Shown here in pieces: positions 1-7,009 of a stretch of DNA of 16,555 nucleotides. Under the pieces are notes generated by a model. The model saw nothing but the letters and a program-made list of their open reading frames with translations, ran no database searches and was not told where the DNA came from. Every line of letters starts with the position of its first letter. The stretch's first letter is position 1. Position numbers and translations under genes: made by a program. Origin of the DNA: JAAFHS01 sp046049665 (lineage in GTDB: Bacteria > Pseudomonadota > Alphaproteobacteria > Rhodobacterales > Rhodobacteraceae); contig JBJOQW010000223.1 of NCBI GenBank assembly GCA_046049665.1, positions 1 to 16,555 on the forward strand. Direction: 5' to 3'.

Positions 1-815
1 GGAAGATCACGAAGGCCATGCAAATGGTGGCCGCGGCGAAACTGCGCCGCGCCCAGGAAAGCGCCGAGGCCGCCCGCCCCTATGCCGAACGGATGAATGC
101 CGTGATGGCCGGGCTTGCGGGCTCGGTCGGCCAATCGGCTTCGGCCCCGCGTCTGCTGGCAGGCACGGGATCGGATAAGGTGCATCTGCTGGTTGTCATG
201 ACCGCAGAACGCGGGCTGTGCGGCGGTTTCAACTCGTCCATCGCCCGTCTGGCCCGTGCCCATGCGCAAAAGCTGCTGGCCGATGGCAAGACCGTGAAAA
301 TCCTGACCGTTGGCAAGAAGGGCCGCGAACAGCTCAAGCGCGATCTGGCTGACCACATGGTTGGCCACGTCGATCTGTCCGAGGTCAAGCGCGTTGGCTA
401 TGTCAACGCCCAGGCCATTGCCCGTGACGTGCTGACCCGCTTTGAAGCCGGCGAATTTGACGTGGCGACGCTGTTCTTCAACCGCTTCCAGTCGGTGATT
501 TCGCAAATCCCGACCGCGCAGCAGGTGATCCCGGCCAAGTTCGAAGGTACTGCTTCGACCGCGCTTTATGACTATGAACCCAGCGAAGAAGGCATTCTGG
601 CCGATCTTCTGCCGCGTGGCCTTGCTACGCAGGTCTTCACAGCCTTGCTTGAAAATGGCGCGTCCGAACAGGGCGCCCGGATGTCTGCGATGGATAACGC
701 CACGCGCAACGCGGGTGACATGATCAACCGCCTGACCATCCAGTACAACCGCTCGCGCCAGGCTGCGATCACCAAAGAGCTGATTGAAATCATTTCGGGC
801 GCGGAAGCGCTCTGA
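1..815 (+). CDS. atpG: ATP synthase F1 subunit gamma (5' end outside window)
   Basis: Central rotor-shaft subunit of F1Fo ATP synthase, on the cytoplasmic face of the membrane; it couples c-ring rotation to catalysis in the beta subunits. The reading frame is open to the left edge: before the ATG at 18 the codons read K-I-T-K-A, which continues into MQMVAAAKLRRAQ. That is the conserved N-terminal helix of gamma, so the ATG at 18 is internal methionine and the real start lies about 20 codons upstream. About 270 residues are visible of the usual 290 or so. The C-terminus (NRSRQAAITKELIEIISGAEAL region) is the conserved C-terminal gamma helix and ends normally at TGA 813-815. atpD follows after 21 nt, as in the standard atpHAGDC order. 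Identification is secure; only the missing start is uncertain. Confidence 0.97.
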   Translation, partial: KITKAMQMVAAAKLRRAQESAEAARPYAERMNAVMAGLAGSVGQSASAPRLLAGTGSDKVHLLVVMTAERGLCGGFNSSIARLARAHAQKLLADGKTVKILTVGKKGREQLKRDLADHMVGHVDLSEVKRVGYVNAQAIARDVLTRFEAGEFDVATLFFNRFQSVISQIPTAQQVIPAKFEGTASTALYDYEPSEEGILADLLPRGLATQVFTALLENGASEQGARMSAMDNATRNAGDMINRLTIQYNRSRQAAITKELIEIISGAEAL

Positions 816-836
816 CGTAGGAACCGGAGAAACGAC

Positions 837-2291
837 ATGGCAAGAGCAACGAAAGCCGCCGCCGCTGCACCCGCTGCAGCAGGCAAGGTCACCCAGATCA
901 TCGGCGCTGTGGTTGACGTGCAGTTCGAAGGCGCGCTGCCCGCAATTCTGAACGCGCTGGAAACCACCAACAATGGCAAGCGCCTTGTGTTGGAAGTGGC
1001 CCAGCACCTTGGTGAAAACACCGTGCGCGCCATCGCCATGGACGGCACCGAAGGTATGGTTCGCGGCGCACCCGTGACAGACCTTGGCGCACCCATCTCG
1101 GTGCCCGTCGGCGACGCCACCCTTGGCCGCATCATCAACGTCATCGGCGAGCCGATTGACGAAAAGGGCCCGATCGAGGCGAAAGAATACCGCCCGATCC
1201 ACCGCCCGGCCCCATCCTTTGCCGAACAGGCGACATCGAGCCAGATCCTTGTGACCGGCATCAAGGTGATTGACCTGCTCGCACCATACTCCAAGGGCGG
1301 CAAGATCGGCCTCTTCGGCGGTGCAGGCGTGGGCAAGACGGTTCTGATCATGGAACTGATCAACAACATCGCCAAAGTGCACTCGGGCTTTTCGGTGTTT
1401 GCCGGCGTGGGTGAACGCACCCGTGAAGGCAACGACCTGTACCACGAGATGATGGAATCCGGCGTTATCAAGATTGATAACATGGCGGAATCCAAAGTGG
1501 CACTTGTCTATGGCCAGATGAACGAACCACCAGGGGCACGTATGCGTGTGGCACTCACCGGCCTGACCCTGGCCGAACAGTTCCGCGATCAGTCGGGCAC
1601 GGACGTTCTGTTCTTCGTGGACAACATCTTCCGCTTTACCCAGGCTGGTTCCGAAGTGTCGGCTCTGCTTGGCCGTATCCCTTCGGCCGTGGGCTATCAG
1701 CCAACGCTGGCCACCGACATGGGTGCCTTGCAGGAACGCATCACTTCGACCAAGGCGGGTTCGATCACATCCGTGCAGGCCATCTACGTGCCTGCAGATG
1801 ACCTTACCGACCCTGCACCTGCAACGTCCTTCGCCCACCTTGACGCCACGACCAACCTGTCGCGCGCCATCTCGGAGCTTGGCATCTATCCGGCTGTGGA
1901 CCCGCTCGACAGTACCTCGCGTCTGATGGACCCGATGATCGTGGGACAGGAACATTACGATGTGGCCCGTTCGGTTCAGGGCATTCTGCAGCGCTACAAA
2001 TCGCTTCAGGACATCATCGCCATCCTTGGCATGGACGAACTGAGCGAAGACGACAAGCTGACCGTGGCCCGCGCCCGGAAAATCCAGCGCTTCCTGTCGC
2101 AGCCCTTCGACGTGGCAAAGGTGTTCACGGGTTCTGACGGTGTGCAGGTTCCGCTGGAAAAGACCATCGCGTCGTTCAAGGCCGTTGTTGCCGGTGAATA
2201 CGATCACCTGCCAGAGGCCGCCTTCTACATGGTCGGCGACATCGAGGAAGTGAAAGCCAAGGCGCAGCGTCTGGCTGCAGCTGCGGCCTAA
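837..2291 (+). CDS. atpD: ATP synthase F1 subunit beta (catalytic)
   Basis: Catalytic subunit of F1-ATPase, which makes ATP from ADP and phosphate as the gamma shaft turns. The 484-residue protein is full length for the family. Visible motifs are the Walker A loop GGAGVGKT (161-168), GERTREGND (192-200), the Walker B strand DVLFFVD (256-262), the beta signature around PSAVGYQP (282-289) and a DELSEDD version of the DELSEED loop (400-406). The N-terminus carries an Ala-rich extension (about residues 3-15) ahead of the beta-barrel domain, common in alphaproteobacteria. The start ATG at 837 has an AGGA/GGAG-containing purine-rich leader just upstream. It follows atpG after 21 nt. The next gene is not atpC but a methyltransferase. 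Confidence 0.99.
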   Translation: MARATKAAAAAPAAAGKVTQIIGAVVDVQFEGALPAILNALETTNNGKRLVLEVAQHLGENTVRAIAMDGTEGMVRGAPVTDLGAPISVPVGDATLGRIINVIGEPIDEKGPIEAKEYRPIHRPAPSFAEQATSSQILVTGIKVIDLLAPYSKGGKIGLFGGAGVGKTVLIMELINNIAKVHSGFSVFAGVGERTREGNDLYHEMMESGVIKIDNMAESKVALVYGQMNEPPGARMRVALTGLTLAEQFRDQSGTDVLFFVDNIFRFTQAGSEVSALLGRIPSAVGYQPTLATDMGALQERITSTKAGSITSVQAIYVPADDLTDPAPATSFAHLDATTNLSRAISELGIYPAVDPLDSTSRLMDPMIVGQEHYDVARSVQGILQRYKSLQDIIAILGMDELSEDDKLTVARARKIQRFLSQPFDVAKVFTGSDGVQVPLEKTIASFKAVVAGEYDHLPEAAFYMVGDIEEVKAKAQRLAAAAA

Positions 2292-2312
2292 GGGAAACAG
2301 GGGGTGCTGGAC

Positions 2313-2963
2313 ATGGCCGCGCCTGCGTCCGGCACCCCCAATCCGAATTCGGTTCCCTTTGCGGACCCGTCAGAGTTTACCCGCAAGGGTCACCGTGAAG
2401 CTTGGCATGCAGATACCCGGCGGTTCATGGCCAACTATGTGCAGCCGGGTGGCATAGGTGCGGAAATCGGCGTGTTCTGGGCCCATTTCGCCGAGGTTCT
2501 GGCCGCCGAATTCAAGCCCGCCAAGCTGTTTCTGGTTGACCCGTGGCACAAGCTGCATGGTGAATTCTACCCAAGCTGGGGCCGCTATACCAACTTTGGC
2601 AAGCTGACCACGGCCGAAACGCTGGACCGCGCGCGCGATCTGGAAAAGCAGTATCCCGGTGTGGTTGAAGTGCGGGTGGAATACGGTGCCGACTTCCTGC
2701 AGGCGATGCCGGATGCGCATTTCGACTGGGTCTACCTTGACGCCCACCACGCCTACGCCGATGTGAAGGCCGATCTGACCGCGATCCTGCCCAAGATCAG
2801 GTCCGGTGGCGTGATCATGGGTGACGACTATTTCACAGACCCCGCCAGCCAGCATGCCGGGGTCAAGCGCGCCGTTGATGAGTTTGCAGTTGAACGCAAT
2901 CTTGATCTGGTGTTCGAGAAACGTAACCAATTCATTCTGCGCCTGCCGCAGAACCCCGCCTGA
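2313..2963 (+). CDS. class I SAM-dependent methyltransferase embedded in the atp operon
   Basis: Predicted cytosolic S-adenosylmethionine-dependent methyltransferase of the Methyltransf_24-like group; substrate unknown. Counting from a GTG at 2304, the glycine-rich SAM loop is GAEIGVFWAHFA (52-63), followed by the LVDP acidic strand (77-80), DWVYLDAHHAYADVKADL (141-158) and GGVIMGDDY (168-176), in the order expected for a Rossmann-fold methyltransferase. The reading frame allows GTG at 2304 or ATG at 2313. I prefer the ATG, which has a G-rich Shine-Dalgarno at about 2300-2304 and gives 216 residues; GTG gives 219. The gene starts 21 nt after atpD, and its TGA (2961-2963) touches the Shine-Dalgarno of atpC, so it is co-transcribed with and probably translationally coupled to atpC. 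No signal peptide or membrane segment is seen. A role in modifying ATP synthase is only a guess. Confidence 0.85.
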   Translation: MAAPASGTPNPNSVPFADPSEFTRKGHREAWHADTRRFMANYVQPGGIGAEIGVFWAHFAEVLAAEFKPAKLFLVDPWHKLHGEFYPSWGRYTNFGKLTTAETLDRARDLEKQYPGVVEVRVEYGADFLQAMPDAHFDWVYLDAHHAYADVKADLTAILPKIRSGGVIMGDDYFTDPASQHAGVKRAVDEFAVERNLDLVFEKRNQFILRLPQNPA

Positions 2964-2977
2964 AGGAGAGATCATCC

Positions 2978-3358
2978 ATGCGTGTTGATATCGTAACACC
3001 CGAACGCCGCCTTGCCTCGGCTGATGTGACCGAAGTACAGATCCCCGGTGCAGATGGTGATCTGACTGCGATGGAAGGCCATGCCCCCACCATCACCACG
3101 CTGCGCCCCGGTGTGCTGCGCGCGGTCGGCAGCAGTGGCACGACAGCCTATGTGGTTACGGGTGGCTTTGCCGAAATCACAGCGGCAGGCGTATCCGTGC
3201 TGGCCGAGCAGGCCGTGCCCTTGGAAGAAACGACAGGCGCCCTGTTCGATACGCTGATCGCGGATGCCCGCGAAGCTGCAGCCGCGACCGATGACAAGGA
3301 TGGCGCTGAAAAGCTGGTGGCCGACATGATTGCCGCCCGCGCTGCAGCCGGGCACTGA
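2978..3358 (+). CDS. atpC: ATP synthase F1 subunit epsilon
   Basis: Epsilon subunit of F1, which sits on the gamma shaft at the c-ring and can inhibit ATP hydrolysis through its C-terminal helices. The N-terminal beta-sandwich is clear: VTPERRLAS (6-14), VQIPGADGDLTAMEGHAPTI (20-39), the LRPGVLR strand and VVTGGFAEI (59-67). At 126 residues it is slightly short. The C-terminal part (about 82-126) is Ala-rich and helical but poorly conserved, and weaker than in E. coli-type epsilon. A strong Shine-Dalgarno AAGGAGAG (2963-2970) precedes ATG 2978 and overlaps the stop codon of the methyltransferase gene. The gene is followed by a good intrinsic terminator, marking the end of the atp operon. Confidence 0.96.
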   Translation: MRVDIVTPERRLASADVTEVQIPGADGDLTAMEGHAPTITTLRPGVLRAVGSSGTTAYVVTGGFAEITAAGVSVLAEQAVPLEETTGALFDTLIADAREAAAATDDKDGAEKLVADMIAARAAAGH

Positions 3359-3377
3359 TCCGTCAGAAATGTAACAG

Positions 3378-3402
3378 AGCCCCGGTTATACGGGGCTTTT
3401 TT
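3378..3402 (+). terminator. Rho-independent terminator of the atp operon
   Basis: A perfect 7-bp stem AGCCCCG (3378-3384) / CGGGGCT (3391-3397) with a 6-nt loop GTTATA is followed directly by a run of six T (3397-3402). It begins 20 nt after the atpC stop codon. This is a textbook intrinsic terminator and separates the atp operon from the lectin gene. Confidence 0.93.
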
Positions 3403-3470
3403 CATTGAAAGGGTCTGATTTTTGCCAATCTTTTGTGGTAGACAACGCAAAATTTGTCATCGGGATTTCA

Positions 3471-3821
3471 ATGAAGCGCATTTCCTCTGGCACTGTGGGC
3501 GTGGACCAAGGCTCTCGGGTGCTATTTTCCGACTTTGCCGATGATGGCGTGATGTGGACAGGCCACGGCCCCCGCGAAAACCGTCATATCGTGACCTTCA
3601 AGGAACCGTTTGCAGAAGCGCCTTCTGTGCAGGTCTCCATGGGCATGTGGGACATGGACCACAAATCCAATTCCCGCGCCGATATTGTGGCAGAGCATAT
3701 CACGGCCAAAGGGTTTCACATCGTTTTCAGAACCTGGGGCGATACGCGGGTTGCCCGCGTGCGGGCTGACTGGATGGCGATCGGGCCGCTGAAATCGGAT
3801 GATGACTGGGATGTGGCCTGA
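3471..3821 (+). CDS. H-type lectin domain protein
   Basis: Small 116-residue protein that is almost entirely one H-type (discoidin C-terminal/snail agglutinin-like) lectin domain, about residues 41-105. The pattern VTFKEPF-x3-PSVQVSM (41-57), a Met/Asp-rich loop with N67 and R69, GFHIVFRTWGDT (81-92) and VRADWMAIG (97-105) matches the family's beta-strands and its F-x-x-x-W-x-D-T motif. H-type lectins typically bind GalNAc/galactose through residues in these loops; binding here is inferred. No signal peptide or membrane segment is visible, so a cytosolic location is likely unless secreted by another route. The frame extends back to an ATG at 3405, but that would start only 3 nt after the terminator and add a non-domain-like extension. 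ATG 3471 (MKRISSG) is preferred, although its Shine-Dalgarno (GGGA at about 3462) is weak. It is convergent with bhcD. Confidence 0.8.
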   Translation: MKRISSGTVGVDQGSRVLFSDFADDGVMWTGHGPRENRHIVTFKEPFAEAPSVQVSMGMWDMDHKSNSRADIVAEHITAKGFHIVFRTWGDTRVARVRADWMAIGPLKSDDDWDVA

Positions 3822-3866
3822 ACGGCCCTTGTCGTTACAGGCTGCCGCTGCGTTGCCCGACTGATG

Positions 3867-4832
3867 TCAGAAATCAACCGTGATCGCCGCACCAGAGGCC
3901 CGCGCAAGATCAACCACAGCGGCGGCCACGGCAAGATCCTGCAGCCCAACGCCGGTGCCGTCGAACAGGGTGATCTGATCTGCCGAGGTGCGTCCCGGAT
4001 GTGTGCCGTTGATCACTTCGCCCAACTGGGTGATGTCGGCCTTCTGGATCAGACCCGCGGCAATGGCGTGTTGGGCTTCACCAATGCTGATGGACTGTGC
4101 CACCTCATCGGTAAAGACAGTGGCACGCGCCAGCAGGGCCGGCTCAAGCTCTTGTTTGCCCTTGGTATCGGTGCCCATGCAGGCAATATGGGTGCCCGGG
4201 CTGACATGGTCAGCCATCAGAATGGCCGCATGGGATGACGCGATGGTGATGATCACCCCCGCCTCACGCATACGCGCCAGCGGAACAGCTTCGAACGGCA
4301 CTTGTGCTGCCTCTGCAACCTCGGCCAGACCCGGCAGCATTTCGGGGTGCAGGTTCCAGCCGATCACCTTTTCAAAACTGCCTTGCTCCAGAGCCGCGCG
4401 CAGCTGGAACCTGGCCTGATGGCCTGCGCCAACCATACCGATCACACGCGCGTCCTTGCGCGCCAGATGCCGGATCGACACAGACGAGGCTGCAGCCGTG
4501 CGCAGCGCCGTCAACAGATTTCCCCCTACCATGGCCGCAACCTTGCCCGTATCCGGATCGAACAGAAAGATCGTCGACTGATGGTTGATCAACCCACGCT
4601 TTTCATGGTTGTGCGGCCAGTATCCGCCCGCCTTCAGGCCCAGCGTCAGGCCTGCCCGGTCAAACCCGCCCTTGAAGCCATACAGCGCATCTTCGTGGCC
4701 AATCGCCTCACGTATCACAGGAAAGTTGTAGGCCGCCCCTGACGCCATCGCCGCAAAGACCTTTTCCACCGCGTCAAAGGCCGCAGCCCGGCTCATCAGG
4801 GTGGCGATTTCACGTTCAGGGACGATCAGCAT
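3867..4832 (-). CDS. bhcD: iminosuccinate reductase (ornithine cyclodeaminase/mu-crystallin family)
   Basis: Last enzyme of the beta-hydroxyaspartate cycle: NAD(P)H-dependent reduction of iminosuccinate to L-aspartate. The 321-residue protein has the ornithine cyclodeaminase/mu-crystallin fold. Visible are the substrate-side Lys-containing segment LGLKAGGYWPHN (64-75), LTALRTAAASS (107-117), the Rossmann dinucleotide loop GMVGAGHQA (132-140), and the family C-terminal motif FDGTGVGLQDLAVA (290-303). Family membership alone would also allow ornithine cyclodeaminase, alanine dehydrogenase or ketimine reductase. The assignment rests on its place as the fourth gene of a complete bhcABCD operon, 36 nt behind bhcC. 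The downstream neighbour is the convergent lectin gene, and no obvious terminator hairpin with T-run lies in the 45-nt gap between them. Confidence 0.9.
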   Translation of the reverse strand: MLIVPEREIATLMSRAAAFDAVEKVFAAMASGAAYNFPVIREAIGHEDALYGFKGGFDRAGLTLGLKAGGYWPHNHEKRGLINHQSTIFLFDPDTGKVAAMVGGNLLTALRTAAASSVSIRHLARKDARVIGMVGAGHQARFQLRAALEQGSFEKVIGWNLHPEMLPGLAEVAEAAQVPFEAVPLARMREAGVIITIASSHAAILMADHVSPGTHIACMGTDTKGKQELEPALLARATVFTDEVAQSISIGEAQHAIAAGLIQKADITQLGEVINGTHPGRTSADQITLFDGTGVGLQDLAVAAAVVDLARASGAAITVDF

Positions 4833-4868
4833 CAGGGGTTCCTTTCGTTACAAAGCCGCAGACCGGGC

Positions 4869-6032
4869 CTAGTAGGCCTTGCCACGGGCCGAGACGGGCC
4901 AAACCACCTCGACCCGGCCGTTCCGCACGCCCACATACCAGTCATGCACGTTGCAGGTTGGGTCACAGTGGCCGGGCACAAGGCGCAGCTTGTCATTCAC
5001 CTTCAACACTGCTTGCGGATCTTCCACGACGCCGTGTTCATCGCTGCATTTGACGTATTTCACATCGGTCCGGCCAAAGATCACCGGCAGGCCACTGTCA
5101 ACCGACTGCGCCTTGAGGCCAGCATCCACAATCGCCTTGTCAGCCTTGGCATGCGACATGACCGAGGTCAGAATGAACAGCGCGTTTTCCCATTCACCCT
5201 GGTCAATGCGCTTGCCGTCCTTGTCCAGAATCCGGCCATAGTCGGCGTCCATGAACGCATAGCTGCCGCACTGCAATTCGTTGTAAACGCCCGATGTGGA
5301 CTCGAAGTAATAGCTGCCCGTGCCACCGCCGCCAACGATATCGCATTCAATGCCATCGGCCTTCAGCGTATCAACCGCGTCCTTGACCTGCGCCACAGCG
5401 ATATCAATCTTGGCCTTGCGGTCAGCGTAGCTGTCCATGTGCTGCATCGCACCCTGATAGGCCTGGATGCCGGCAAATTTCAGCCCCGGCGCCGCGGCAA
5501 TGGCCTTGGCCAGCGTTACCACTTCGGGCGTCGTCTTCACCCCGCAACGCCCTGCCCCACAATCAATTTCGACCAGACATTCGATGGTTGTGCCATGCCG
5601 CACCGCCGCTGCCGAAAGGTCGGCCACGTTGTCCAGCATATCAACACAGCAGATCGTACGCGCACCCAGTTTCGGCATACGTGCCAGCCTGTCAATCTTG
5701 GCCGGATCGCGGACCTGATTGCTGACCAGCACATCCTTGATGCCGCCCCGCGCAAACACCTCGGCCTCGCTCACCTTCTGGCAACACACACCAACAGACC
5801 CGCCCAGACGTTCCTGTAGCAATGCCACGTCCACCGATTTGTGCATCTTGCCATGCACCCGGTGGCGCATGCCATGCGCGCGGGCATAGTCACCCATCTT
5901 CTTGATGTTGCGTTCAAGCGCATCAAGGTCCAGCACCAGACAGGGTGTCTGAATGTCCGCCTCGGCCATGCCCGGCACCGCCGGAATATCAAAGCCCACG
6001 TCCATCTTGTCAAAATTCACAACAGCGTTCAT
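4869..6032 (-). CDS. bhcC: beta-hydroxyaspartate aldolase (D-threonine aldolase-like, PLP)
   Basis: Aldolase that condenses glyoxylate with glycine to erythro-beta-hydroxyaspartate, the carbon-carbon bond-forming step of the cycle. The 387-residue protein has the fold-type III (alanine racemase/D-threonine aldolase, DSD1-like) pattern. The substrate entry region is TPCLVLDLDALERNI (29-43). The PLP-lysine candidate is K62 in HGKMHKS (60-66), IDCGAGRCG lies at 156-164 and GGGGTGSYYFES at 234-245. The metal site is H355-x-D357 in PGHCDPTCN (353-361), where D-threonine aldolases bind a divalent cation. The sequence closely resembles what I recall of Paracoccus D-3-hydroxyaspartate aldolase. It starts 15 nt after the bhcB stop, with a GAGGGG/AGGGA leader. 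General D-threonine aldolase activity is the alternative, but the operon context argues against it. Confidence 0.94.
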   Translation of the reverse strand: MNAVVNFDKMDVGFDIPAVPGMAEADIQTPCLVLDLDALERNIKKMGDYARAHGMRHRVHGKMHKSVDVALLQERLGGSVGVCCQKVSEAEVFARGGIKDVLVSNQVRDPAKIDRLARMPKLGARTICCVDMLDNVADLSAAAVRHGTTIECLVEIDCGAGRCGVKTTPEVVTLAKAIAAAPGLKFAGIQAYQGAMQHMDSYADRKAKIDIAVAQVKDAVDTLKADGIECDIVGGGGTGSYYFESTSGVYNELQCGSYAFMDADYGRILDKDGKRIDQGEWENALFILTSVMSHAKADKAIVDAGLKAQSVDSGLPVIFGRTDVKYVKCSDEHGVVEDPQAVLKVNDKLRLVPGHCDPTCNVHDWYVGVRNGRVEVVWPVSARGKAY

Positions 6033-6047
6033 GTCCCTGTTCCCCTC

Positions 6048-6998
6048 TCAGTTCTGCCAGGGCAGCAAGTCTAGATCGACATTGCCGCCAGTGATGATGA
6101 CGCCCACGCGCTTGCCGCGAAAGGCATCTGCATTCTTGATAATCGTGGCCAGCGGAACCGCGCAGGATGCCTCGATCACCATGCGCAGATGTTTCCAGCT
6201 CAGCTTCATCGCATCGATGATTTCCTGCTCAGACGCCGTGTAAATCTCGCTGACGTGGTTTGACACGAAATGCCAGGTCAGGTCTTTCAGCGGCACCAAC
6301 AGCCCGTCTGCAATGGTTTTGGGCGCATCATCGGCAATGATGTACCCCGCCTTGAAGCTGCGATAGGCATCGTCAGCCTGTTCCGGTTCGGCCGCGATCA
6401 CCCTTGTTTCAGGTGCCAGCGTTGCCAGCGTCAGACAGGTGCCCGAGATCATGCCCCCGCCACCGATGGGGGCCACCACCATATCCAGCCCATCGGTCTG
6501 CTCCATGAATTCGCGCGCGCAGGTTGCCTGCCCGGCAATCACGCGCGGATCGTTGTAGGGATGCACAAAGTCTCCGCCCGTTGCGGCCTGCACTTGCGCA
6601 AAGGTCGCCTCGCGGCTGGTCGTCGAAGGCTCGCATTCCGTGATCACCCCGCCATAGCGACGCACGGTATCTTTCTTGGCCTGCGGGGCCGTGCGCGGCA
6701 TGACCACGTTGCAGGGAATGCCGCGCCGCATGGCCGCATAGGACAGGCACGACGCATGGTTGCCCGACGAATGGGTTGCGACACCCTTTTTCGCCTGTTC
6801 TTCCGTCAGGCCGAACACGGCATTTGATGCACCACGCACCTTGAAGGCGCCCGGCTCCTGAAAGTTCTCGCATTTGAAGAACAGTTGCGCGCCCGTCAGC
6901 TCATTCAGGTAATCGGACGTACGCACCGGTGTGCGCCGGATATGCGGGGCAATCCGTGCATGGGCGGCCAGCATGTCATCATAGTTGGGAATATACAT
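6048..6998 (-). CDS. bhcB: beta-hydroxyaspartate dehydratase (serine/threonine dehydratase family)
   Basis: PLP enzyme that removes water from erythro-beta-hydroxyaspartate to give iminosuccinate. The 316-residue protein is a fold-type II, single-domain serine/threonine dehydratase without a C-terminal ACT regulatory domain. Visible are the PLP lysine K53 in GAFKVRGA (50-57), SSGNHA (77-82) contacting the cofactor, the glycine-rich phosphate cup PIGGGGM (177-183) and TGGNVDL (303-309) near the C-terminus. On sequence alone it could be threonine dehydratase, serine racemase or threo-3-hydroxyaspartate ammonia-lyase. The specific call comes from its position between bhcA and bhcC. It begins 11 nt after the bhcA stop, with a GAGGAC Shine-Dalgarno in that gap. 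Confidence 0.92.
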   Translation of the reverse strand: MYIPNYDDMLAAHARIAPHIRRTPVRTSDYLNELTGAQLFFKCENFQEPGAFKVRGASNAVFGLTEEQAKKGVATHSSGNHASCLSYAAMRRGIPCNVVMPRTAPQAKKDTVRRYGGVITECEPSTTSREATFAQVQAATGGDFVHPYNDPRVIAGQATCAREFMEQTDGLDMVVAPIGGGGMISGTCLTLATLAPETRVIAAEPEQADDAYRSFKAGYIIADDAPKTIADGLLVPLKDLTWHFVSNHVSEIYTASEQEIIDAMKLSWKHLRMVIEASCAVPLATIIKNADAFRGKRVGVIITGGNVDLDLLPWQN

Positions 6999-7009
6999 GG
7001 CGTCCTCGA

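Noticed and set aside
572..1495. Long antisense open frame (307 codons) across atpG and atpD
   Set aside because: It lies wholly opposite two strongly conserved genes. GC-rich third positions create such shadow frames throughout the window, and it shows no recognisable domain.
3403..3470. Promoter for the lectin gene
   Set aside because: TTGCCA at 3422-3427 resembles a -35 element, but no acceptable -10 hexamer lies 16-18 nt downstream.
3867..4832. bhcD as a true ornithine cyclodeaminase
   Set aside because: Family similarity only; the neighbours form a complete beta-hydroxyaspartate cycle and there is no arginine/proline metabolism gene nearby.
4944..5819. Long + strand frame opposite bhcC (291 codons)
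   Set aside because: Shadow of bhcC, whose catalytic motifs are all intact. The composition (His/Arg/Gln-rich) is typical of an antisense frame.
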